A DNA stretch of 64,000 nt from Thysanoteuthis rhombus. Its lineage: Eukaryota; Mollusca; Cephalopoda; Oegopsida; Thysanoteuthidae. Below are positions 56,786-64,000 of this stretch, one piece after another. The stretch covers positions 54,192,910 to 54,256,909 of the forward strand of contig OY735213.1 in assembly GCA_963457665.1 (NCBI GenBank), read 5' to 3'. Position 1 is the first letter of the stretch; each line of letters begins with the position of its first letter. The notes beneath the pieces are model-generated. The model was not told the DNA's origin, did no database searches, and was given only the letters and a program-made list of their open reading frames with translations. The translations under genes were made by a program, and so were the position numbers.

Positions 56786-57379
56786 TTTCTCCGTCCCATT
56801 GCAACGTTTCCAGGCAATAGCTGGTGATAGGCCCAGACTAGATGAGAAACACAGGCCCCATTTCAAATCGCTCATTAAGTATTTTTAAAATGGAATACAA
56901 GTTTAGCCTATCAATATATACATCATCATCATCAGTCGTTATAAGTTCACAGCGGGCCAAAAGCCATTCCCATCTCGGTACATACAATTCATTTTCATTC
57001 TGCTTGAATTGCTTCCATTGAGCGAGTGTATTGAGCGTTGTTAAGGTCGCTAAAAACATGCAGAGGTGAACTATTTTGATTACGCTAAAGCAAACGAAAG
57101 ATTGATACGAATAATTTTATAAATTTATGAAATAGATTTTCGGCTTTCGTAGATTTTTATCGGTTAATTTGAAAAAAAAGATCCATCAGATAAAGCAGAA
57201 AACGGCTAATTTGGCAACAATGGTGTGATTTTTTTTTCTTTTTTTTTTTCAGAGAAATTCAAGCTGCATTCTGATTGGTTTATAGTCGCAGGCTTTCTCA
57301 TCCGTCTAGTGCACAGATTAGATGCTTCGAATTTTGCTAAATTATTTGACGATGGTTTGATTGTCACATTATCACATTA
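56786..57379. other. Spacer with a possible small hAT-like unit
   Basis: CGTTGTTAAGGTCGCTAAAA near 57036 and, inverted, CATTGTTGCCAAATTAGCCG ending near 57222 could be diverged hAT-type ends of a ~190 bp element. Another (CAT)n-bounded segment lies near 56920-57000. Evidence is weak. Confidence 0.3.
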
Positions 57380-57690
57380 GAGCAAAGTATGTTATCGGGA
57401 GAAAACAAAGATATCCTAAATTCCATTGGAAAATTCAAATAGCAATGGACAGGCCATGTTGCAAGAGTGTCAAACAACAGCTATATATCCCGACTAACAA
57501 CGTGGATCCCCTGAGATCATATATGAAACTGTGGCTGGCAAAAAATGAGATAGCGTGACGATCTAGACAAGCCAAGAAAGTACTAGCTCTGCGACGCCCA
57601 TGATAGAGAGGACGAGTAAATCTTGCGGAAGGTCTATGCCCAAACAACGAACACTAAAAGGCTACTGCTGCTGATGATGATGGTTACTGT
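57380..57690 (+). mobile_element. Decayed RTE/jockey-like LINE 3' end
   Basis: GCAATGGACAGGCCATGTTG, CGACTAACAACGTGGATCCC, CTGAGATCATATATGAAACT, ACTAGCTCTGCGACGCCCAT and GAACACTAAAAGG are in family order, ending in a short interrupted GCTGATGATGATG tail. The frame is broken. Confidence 0.82.
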
Positions 57691-57699
57691 CATTCAACT

Positions 57700-57841
57700 T
57701 TCAGTGAGGACCCTCAGAAGTCTGTTGAGAGAGAGAGAGAGAGAGAGTAAACCATAGCACTGCTGGGGACTGCAGAAATGCTGAAAGGAGAGCTGGAGAC
57801 TTGAGAAGATTTGCTGTCACTCAATCTCCAGACATCATGTA

Positions 57842-57872
<31 letters not shown>

Positions 57873-57905
57873 TCTTATCATTAACAATAATAATAATAAT
57901 AATGA
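57700..57905 (+). mobile_element. RLE-type LINE 3' UTR fragment with (AAT)n tail
   Basis: GCACTGCTGGGGACTGCAGA, GAGCTGGAGACTTGAGAAGA, TTTGCTGTCACTCAATCTCC and AGACATCATGTAA precede (AAT)n. This matches the 3' end of the full element at 62.3-62.6 kb, including its CTGGAG/CTCCAG stem. A (GA)n lies at 57727-57747. Confidence 0.8.
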
Positions 57906-58599
57906 TATTAATAATAACAATGCTATTTTGACTACAGGCTGCCCTGGATGATTTTGTTCTGGGCTTAGTTAAAGAAGTTTTCTTTAGATTCTAATGATAC
58001 TTAACGTTTGGCTTTGAGATGAACTCTGATTATCTTCGAACATTCTAATGATATTCTACTTTGGTTGATTATTCTTGATATTTTGATGGTATCTTTGTAC
58101 CTCTGAGATGGTTTTCTTTGTGAGTCTGAGGAATTTTCTCTTGCAATGAGAAGACCACTGCCAAGTCGAAAAAAGTTGTTTTTTCTTAGACCTGCACGTG
58201 GGTAAGTGGAATTAAAATTAAATTTAAAATTATTATATTTATAATTTATATTTCAAAAGGAGTTGTCCCATAGAAGTATAGAAAAGCGAGGGGCGAGTAT
58301 ATATATATATGTGTGTGTGAATGAACTTTTCCACTTGCAACCTCCTCCCCCCCCCCGCCCCCGAGATTAGTATAGTATAAATTGGCGGTGGCCGCTTGGC
58401 CATCTATCTACCCAGCGGGCATTGGAAGAAGAAGAAGAAGAAAAAAAACAACGAATATCGAAACTTATACTAAGTCAAGACTTATAACATTTAAGGGAGA
58501 CATATGATCTTTTATGCACGCAACCCCCCCCCTCCCCAAGAAAAAGGCTTAGTGTTATTTCTTTAGTTCAACAATCAGGCAAATGTCATATCACTAGAT
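57906..58599. other. Unassigned spacer upstream of the full-length LINE
   Basis: AT-rich with C-runs near 58345 and 58525. The 5' boundary of the element lies near the end of this stretch but could not be fixed. Confidence 0.4.
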
Positions 58600-58661
58600 A
58601 GATATCTCTGCAAGCCTGAATGGCTTGTCCTTGTGAGGCCATACCCTGGGTGGTAGGAGCT

Positions 58662-58833
58662 GGTGGGGCTCTTTGATTACCACTGTGCATATAGGTCTCA
58701 ATGAACCCACCAAGGTATGGCGCTACCTTAAAAGAACCAAAAGGGCCGGTGGGGCTCTTGGGCTATTTCCGACTCACATTGGTCTTAACCAACCCACCAA
58801 GGTCTGGTACTACCTCCAAAGAACCAAAAACCC
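58662..58833. repeat. 86 bp tandem duplication in the element's 5' region
   Basis: Two units each start GGTGGGGCTC and carry a CACCAAGG.(T/C)TGG block and CCAAAGAACCAAAA-like ends. The 86 bp period is not a multiple of three, so the repeat is unlikely to be coding. A further 69 bp in-frame duplication (CAGGAGGGAC..., at 58932 and 59001) lies downstream. Confidence 0.75.
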
Positions 58834-61800
58834 CAATCATGACAGTACAACCAAACCATTTTACCGCAAAAAACGGGGCACAGATCCAAGACCTGTGTGT
58901 CGTAACCGGCAGGTGTTCCCTTGTTAGCCACCAGGAGGGACCCGGTCGTCATCCTGTGACTGCTGGCCAAAATCTCGGCTCGTGTACCCTTAATGGCCTT
59001 CAGGAGGGACACAGTCGTCACACAGCTACTGTTGGCCAAAACTCGTATACCACTAGCGATATCCAGGGGAAGCGCAGTCCTCATGGGGCGACTGCTATAA
59101 AGAACAAGAGAAAGAGATGGACAAGGGAAGAGAATAGACTAGTTATGTACTGTTACTATAAAAGCAAGCCTTCAGTGCGATCTTATAGGGAGCGTATGCT
59201 CCAAATATGGAGGGAAAAATCTGCTGTGGGAGTATCGAACCAACGCCTTGCTGACCAAGTAAAGCAAATTCAGAAGAAGAAATGGTTGTCTGAGACTGAA
59301 CTACTAGAGATTCGCATTAATGTAGAGAGAGATTCAGGTGACACATCTGAAAAATGCCCCCCCAGCACAACTAGTACCAATAACAAAACTAGAATAATCC
59401 CCCATGAGACCCCCACAGTAAGCTACGCACCAGAGGGTGATGACGAGGCACCAACGGAAGAAGAGAAAAGCAAAATACAAGCTTTGAAAGAGATCATGCG
59501 AGGAGAGAAAACAACACTCCCCTCCCTAAGAGACAAAGACAGAAAGAAAGTCGGAGAAGTGACCGAACAGGTCAACTGCCTCTTACAGCACATAGAAACA
59601 GACACCCTCCTAGAACTCAACAACCTAATTTATGCAGGGGCGAAAATGGTAGCACAAAGCTTCACAACACAAGATAGGAACCTGGGCACTAATAGGGAAG
59701 GGAAACCCAACTGGGAGAGAAGGTTACAAAGGCAGATCTCCCAACTACAGAGAGACGAAGTACTGCTTAGAAATACACCACACACAGACAGACCACGAGT
59801 AAGACTTTATAACAAATATAAGGTAGCGCAAAAAGGCATCGCAACTGTAGTCGAAGAGTTACACCAGAAAAGACTAGCTAAAGAGGCAAGACTAAAAAGA
59901 TACAGACTAAGATCGGCCCAATACACACAAAACCGCACATTCCAAAACAATGAGAAAAAGTTTTACCAAGATTTAAATGGGGAAAGAAGGCATGACATAA
60001 AACCAGATGCCACAGAGGCCAAGAACTATTGGAATAGCATATGGGGGCACCCAAAAAGACACAATGTAACACCGCAATGGTTAGGAAACATGAGAAAAGA
60101 ACTAGAAAATATAGACAAGGGAGAACCAATAGTACTGAATGAAACCACATTGAAACATACTCTTAGGAAAGTAGCCAACTGGAAAGCACCGGGTCCCGAC
60201 GGGATCCATGGGTATTGGTTCAAAAAGTTCACCACGTTACACGGCAGACTCACCCACCTACTCCAAAATTGTCTAAATGAAGGCAAAGCACCAGAATGGA
60301 TGACTAAAGGCAGAACCACCCTCATCCAAAAAGACCTGGGGAAGGGGAACATAGCAAGCAACTATAGACCAATCACTTGCCTACCACTTATGTGGAAAAT
60401 CCTGACCGGGCAAATAGCAGAGAGAATATACATGTCAATGGATAGAAGGGGGCTACTACCAGAAGAACAGAAAGGGTGTAGGATAGGAACCAAAGGGGCA
60501 AACGATTTACTCTACATAGACCAGATGATCTTAAAAGAAGTAAGGAAAAGGAGAAAGAATATCGCAATGGGATGGATAGATTACAAAAAGGCATACGATA
60601 TGATTCCACATAGCTGGATACTCGAATGCCTTAGAATGTTCAAAATTAGCGAACCGGTGGTTAAATTTATTGGTAATTCAATGAAAGACTGGAAAGTAGA
60701 TTTGACAGCCGCGGGGGACAAACTAGCCGAGGTAGGGATAAAAAGGGGAATCTTCCAAGGAGACTCGTTGTCCCCACTATTATTTGTTCTAACAATGATA
60801 CCGCTTAACAGAATCCTGAGAAACAGCAAAGGATACCACTTCTCTAAAACAAAAGGAAAGGTCAACCACTTAATGTACATGGACGATATTAAATTGTTTG
60901 CAAAAAACAGGGGAGAGCTTGAGACTCTGTTCAACGAAGTAAGGGAATATAGTGAGGACATAGGAATGGAGTTTGGGATAGAAAAATGCGCAATCATGGT
61001 GATGCATAAAGGAAGGCTTTCAATGACTGAGGGAATTGAACTTCCGGACAACAACAAGATTAGGGCATTGACTGCACAAGACCGATACAAGTACCTAGGT
61101 GTCCTTGAATGTGACACGATAAAACGGGAAGAGATGAAGGAGAAAATTAAGAGAGAATACCTCAGAAGGATAAAGAAAATATTAGAAACCAAATTAAATA
61201 GCAGAAATCTAATAAAAGGAATGAACACCTGGGCTGTGTCAGTAGTTAGGTATACAGGACCATTCCTAGGATGGACAAAGGAAGAGCTCCAATCAATGGA
61301 TAGGCGAACAAGGAAACTTATGACGATGCATAAAGCATTACATCCTAGGGATGATACAGATAGACTATACGTTAAGAGAAAAGAAGGTGGTAGGGGGCTC
61401 ATCAGCATAGAAGATTGTGTCCAGAGAGCTAAAGTAGTCCTAGATAGACATGTGCAAACAAATAGTGAAGAAATCATAAAGAGCGCGAGGGATAGTGCGA
61501 CAAACAATAAAGTAGAAAACAATGGAACAGTACAGCAAACTAGAAAAGAAAAGTGGGAAGGGAAAAAATTGTACGGCGAGTTTAAAAGACAGATAAAAGA
61601 TATAGCAGACGAGAAATCATGGACGTGGTTACGAAAGGGAAACCTTAAGAGAGAAACAGAATCGCTCATCATGGCAGCCCAAAACAAAAGCATAAGGACA
61701 AACTACATAAAAGCAAAAATCGATAGAACACAGACAAACAGCAAATGCCGCATGTGCGGTGAAAGAGATGAGACAGTAAACCACATAACTAGTGAATGTA

Positions 61801-62312
61801 GCCAACTCGCCCAGAAGGAGTATAAGCATAGACACGATAGAGTAGCAACGATGATACACTGGGAACTAAGTAAACAAATGGGATTCAACCATGGGGAAAA
61901 GTGGTATCAGCACAAGCCAGAGGCAGTTTTGGAGAATGACAACCACAAACTACTGTGGGACTTTGACATCCAAACTGACCACCTCATCCAGGCAAGAAGG
62001 CCGGATTTAGTAATAGTAGACAAAAAAAGGAGGGCCTGCCAAATAGTAGACGTTGCTGTACCTGCAGACCATAGAGTAAAGAAGAAGGAGGGTGAGAAAA
62101 GGGAAAAATACCAGGACCTAGCAAGGGAGTTAAAGAAAATGTGGAACATGAAAACCAGGGTAGTACCGGTCATAGTGGGAGCACTGGGAACTGTCCCCGA
62201 AACGCTGAGGGAGAGACTGGAGGAGATCGGGATTAGGGGGAGGATAGAGACCGTACAGACCACGGCACTGCTGGGCACTGGACGGATACTGAGGAGGGTG
62301 CTAGAGATATAA
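58701..62312 (+). CDS. Reverse transcriptase/endonuclease polyprotein of the LINE
   Basis: This is one uninterrupted frame of 1203 codons. Residues about 135-200 form a basic, Myb-like helical region starting RWTREENRLVMYCYYKSKP (W140), a likely DNA-binding segment. The RT domain spans roughly 485-830: NWKAPGPDGIHGYWF (W494), motif A GWIDYKKAYD (D627), FQGDSLSPL (686-693) and the catalytic YMDD (726-729). All key aspartates are present. A CCHC knuckle, C1016-x2-C1019-x8-H1028-x4-C1033, follows. The C-terminal endonuclease has RPD (D1102) and D1117 in CQIVDVAVPAD, with a downstream KREKYQDL block, and the protein ends ...TALLGTGRILRRVLEI. It would nick DNA and prime cDNA synthesis from the element RNA. 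The first ATG lies inside the 86 bp 5' duplication, so the next ATG (58839, residue 47) is the more likely start. It appears intact and may be competent. Confidence 0.92.
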   Translation: MNPPRYGATLKEPKGPVGLLGYFRLTLVLTNPPRSGTTSKEPKTPIMTVQPNHFTAKNGAQIQDLCVVTGRCSLVSHQEGPGRHPVTAGQNLGSCTLNGLQEGHSRHTATVGQNSYTTSDIQGKRSPHGATAIKNKRKRWTREENRLVMYCYYKSKPSVRSYRERMLQIWREKSAVGVSNQRLADQVKQIQKKKWLSETELLEIRINVERDSGDTSEKCPPSTTSTNNKTRIIPHETPTVSYAPEGDDEAPTEEEKSKIQALKEIMRGEKTTLPSLRDKDRKKVGEVTEQVNCLLQHIETDTLLELNNLIYAGAKMVAQSFTTQDRNLGTNREGKPNWERRLQRQISQLQRDEVLLRNTPHTDRPRVRLYNKYKVAQKGIATVVEELHQKRLAKEARLKRYRLRSAQYTQNRTFQNNEKKFYQDLNGERRHDIKPDATEAKNYWNSIWGHPKRHNVTPQWLGNMRKELENIDKGEPIVLNETTLKHTLRKVANWKAPGPDGIHGYWFKKFTTLHGRLTHLLQNCLNEGKAPEWMTKGRTTLIQKDLGKGNIASNYRPITCLPLMWKILTGQIAERIYMSMDRRGLLPEEQKGCRIGTKGANDLLYIDQMILKEVRKRRKNIAMGWIDYKKAYDMIPHSWILECLRMFKISEPVVKFIGNSMKDWKVDLTAAGDKLAEVGIKRGIFQGDSLSPLLFVLTMIPLNRILRNSKGYHFSKTKGKVNHLMYMDDIKLFAKNRGELETLFNEVREYSEDIGMEFGIEKCAIMVMHKGRLSMTEGIELPDNNKIRALTAQDRYKYLGVLECDTIKREEMKEKIKREYLRRIKKILETKLNSRNLIKGMNTWAVSVVRYTGPFLGWTKEELQSMDRRTRKLMTMHKALHPRDDTDRLYVKRKEGGRGLISIEDCVQRAKVVLDRHVQTNSEEIIKSARDSATNNKVENNGTVQQTRKEKWEGKKLYGEFKRQIKDIADEKSWTWLRKGNLKRETESLIMAAQNKSIRTNYIKAKIDRTQTNSKCRMCGERDETVNHITSECSQLAQKEYKHRHDRVATMIHWELSKQMGFNHGEKWYQHKPEAVLENDNHKLLWDFDIQTDHLIQARRPDLVIVDKKRRACQIVDVAVPADHRVKKKEGEKREKYQDLARELKKMWNMKTRVVPVIVGALGTVPETLRERLEEIGIRGRIETVQTTALLGTGRILRRVLEI

Positions 62313-62367
62313 GGACTGCAACGAATCGTAGCTCTGTCATGATATGCGAAAGAGAGAGGAGACGTTA

Positions 62368-62545
62368 GCTGAAGACCTGAGGAGACTTATTGTCACTCAG
62401 CCTTCAGCGATAACCACTGGGCAACCGGTGTGAAACTGTAAATCGCAAAATTACTGCGATCTATGAGTACGAGGAGAGGAGGGCTGGAGACTTGAGGAGA
62501 CTTGCTGTCACTCAAACTCCAGCGGTTACCACCAGGCAACTGGTG
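62368..62545 (+). ncRNA. Repeated 3' UTR stem-loop modules
   Basis: Each of the two modules has an outer stem and a compact hairpin. Outer stems: GCTGAAG/CTTCAGC (62368-62374 with 62402-62408) and GCTGGAG/CTCCAGC (62483-62489 with 62517-62523), with the A-U pair replaced by G-C. Compact hairpins: CACTGG-GCAA-CCGGTG (62415-62430) and CACCAG-GCAA-CTGGTG (62530-62545). Paired changes that keep the stem argue for a conserved RNA structure. It lies where the RT would recognise its template. Annotated as a cis-acting structure, not a separate gene. Confidence 0.65.
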
Positions 62546-62554
62546 TGAGATTCC

Positions 62555-62596
<42 letters not shown>

Positions 62597-62597
<1 letters not shown>

Positions 62598-62996
62598 GCA
62601 AGATTGGAAAAACTAGGGCTGAAAGGAAGGATCGAGACTATACAGACCACTGATGGGGACTGCACGAATACTGTGGAAAGTACTAAAATATGAGATCGAC
62701 GACTCCTACTGTTAGCAGTGGCTAACAGAGAGAAGGAAAAAAAACAGAAAAAAACACTCCAACCACCACAAATGCTGGAGGAGGGGCTAGCCACTGCGCT
62801 GCAGTGATAGGTGAAGGTGAAATGAGAGGAGGGCTGGAAACCCAAGGAGACTTACTGTCACTCAGCCCTCAGCGATAACCACCGGATAACCGGTGTGAAA
62901 GTGCAAATCATAGCACTGCTGTGGACTGTGAAAGTGTTGAGAAGAAGGCTGGAGACCTGACTCACTCCATCTGTGACCACCAGGCAACAGGTGTGA
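62597..62996 (+). mobile_element. Second, very short RLE-LINE copy (C-terminus plus 3' UTR)
   Basis: It begins inside the last ~30 codons (RLEKLGLKGRIETIQTT), directly after the (AAT)n of the full element, then has a broken end and its own 3' UTR. The hairpin CACCGG-ATAA-CCGGTG sits at 62880-62895. It is severely 5'-truncated. Confidence 0.85.
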
Positions 62997-64000
62997 AAAT
63001 ACATAAAGAACAGGGAAGAACTCGAGATGCTGTTCAACCAAGTGAAGGGATACAATGATGACATTGGGACGGAGTTTGGAATAGAAAAAATGTGCAATTA
63101 TAGTAATGCACCAAGGAAGGCTCGAAGCGGCAGAAGGAATCGAACTTCTGGACAGCAGGAAGATTAGAGCACTGTCCACACAAGACCGATACAAATACCT
63201 CGATGTTCTCGAATGTTTCACGTTCCTAGGAAGAACTCCAATCAATGGACCGACGATCAAGGAATCTTATGACAATGCACAAAGCCTTACACCCAAGAGA
63301 TGATACGGGCATACTACACATGAAGAGAAAAGGTGGCAGAGGGCTCATCAACATAGAAGACTGTGTCCAGAGAGCTAAAGCAGATCTATAAAAAAAATAT
63401 GTACAAGCAAACAGTGAAGACATCATAAGGAGTGTCCGAAGTAGCGCAACGATCAACAAAAAAGTAGAAAACAATGGAGCAGCACAGCAAACAAGAAAAG
63501 AAAAATGGGAACAGAAAAAAAATTATTCGGAGGATTTAAAAACAGATACAGAATGTGGCAGACGAGAGATTATGGACATGGCTACGAAAAGGAAACCTGA
63601 TGAGAGAAACGGAATCGCTCATCATAGCAGCTCAAAATTAATGCATCAGGACAAACAGTATCGAAACAAAAATCGACAGAACACAGACAAACAGCAAGTG
63701 CCGCCTGTGTAGTAAAAGAGATGAGACCGTAAACCACGAAACTAGTGAATGTAGTCAACTCACCCAGAAGGAGTATAAGCACAGACACGATAGAGTAGCA
63801 ACGGTAATACACTGGGAACTGAGTAAACGAATGGGATTTAACCATACGAATAAGTGGTACCAGCACGAACTGGAGACAGCCCTGGAGAATGAAAACCACA
63901 AATTACTTTGGGACTTTGACATCCAAACAGACCACCTCATCCAGGCAAGAAGATCGGATTTTGTATCGTAAAAAAGAGGAAAACCTACCAAATTATAGAC
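62997..64000 (+). pseudogene. Third RLE-LINE copy, 5'-truncated and broken, runs off the window
   Basis: It starts at the equivalent of residue ~734 of the full element (KNREELEMLFNQVKGYNDDI) and continues past the knuckle into the endonuclease. A net deletion of about 150 bp removes the part between DRYKYLDVLEC and the FLG...EELQ block. Multiple frameshifts and stops are present. The knuckle region reads KCRLCSKRDETVNHETSEC, so the cysteine and histidine ligands remain. The endonuclease RPD is changed to RSD and followed by a stop. It is inactive, and its 3' end lies beyond the window. Confidence 0.88.

Larger units (their letters stand above)
58600..62596 (+). mobile_element. Full-length non-LTR retrotransposon, restriction-like-endonuclease type
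   Basis: It consists of a 5' region with an 86 bp tandem duplication (58662-58833), a single long coding frame, a ~240 bp 3' UTR with two repeated stem-loop modules and an (AAT)n tail (62554-62596). The order RT, CCHC knuckle and C-terminal PD-(D/E)xK-type endonuclease is the layout of the R2/R4/CRE/NeSL group of LINEs, which often insert site-specifically by target-primed reverse transcription. The 5' end is approximate. There is no LTR and no separate ORF1. It is bordered on both sides by truncated relatives in the same orientation. Confidence 0.9.

Noticed and set aside
56439-56804. Repeat protein with DSTAFVVHK-like units
   Set aside because: Annotated as a minisatellite instead: both strands are open, units vary in length and there is no independent coding evidence.
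60581-61693. Open frame of about 370 codons on the minus strand
   Set aside because: It is the antisense shadow of the RT coding frame. Its translation is L/S/F-rich with no domain.

Overview
This looks like an AT-rich, repeat-saturated stretch of a large invertebrate genome. The likeliest source is a mollusc, plausibly a cephalopod, judged from the mix of LINE remnants, tRNA-derived SINE-like units and long CA/TA/CT/GAT microsatellites; this is inference, because no species-diagnostic gene is visible. No complete host gene was found. No rRNA, functional tRNA, CRISPR or bacterial-style operon is present.

Layout. 0-10 kb: a mariner-type miniature element carrying a nested LINE, LINE 3' ends, an array of tRNA-like units and a 0.6 kb foldback element. 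10-16 kb: microsatellites, a SINE-like family and a 387 bp element with 41 bp inverted ends. 16-24.5 kb: the longest RTE/jockey-like LINE fragment, hAT-type miniature elements, a ~160 bp tandem array, and a repeat whose LINE insertion can be proved from an uninterrupted paralogue at 44.7 kb. 24.5-33 kb: several families of ~400 bp dispersed repeats (called A, A' and B here), some as inverted pairs, plus a repeat-poor CpG-richer block at 28.95-29.25 kb that resembles a promoter and first exon. 33-46 kb: microsatellites and further miniature elements (foldback, hAT with an 8 bp target duplication, mariner transposase remains). At 46.76 kb lies a short open exon that would encode a mitochondrial-type presequence ending at a consensus splice donor. 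47-57.9 kb: more repeats, an antisense fragment of the LINE family found at the right end, and a 27 bp minisatellite open on both strands.

The main element is at 58.6-64 kb: a full-length non-LTR retrotransposon with one uninterrupted 1203-codon frame. It carries a Myb-like region, reverse transcriptase with YMDD, a CCHC knuckle and a C-terminal restriction-like endonuclease. It is followed head-to-tail by two 5'-truncated relatives and preceded by another family 3' end. Its 3' UTR carries repeated hairpins with mostly GCAA loops, and paired bases covary between copies. That makes it a plausible RNA recognition signal for target-primed reverse transcription.
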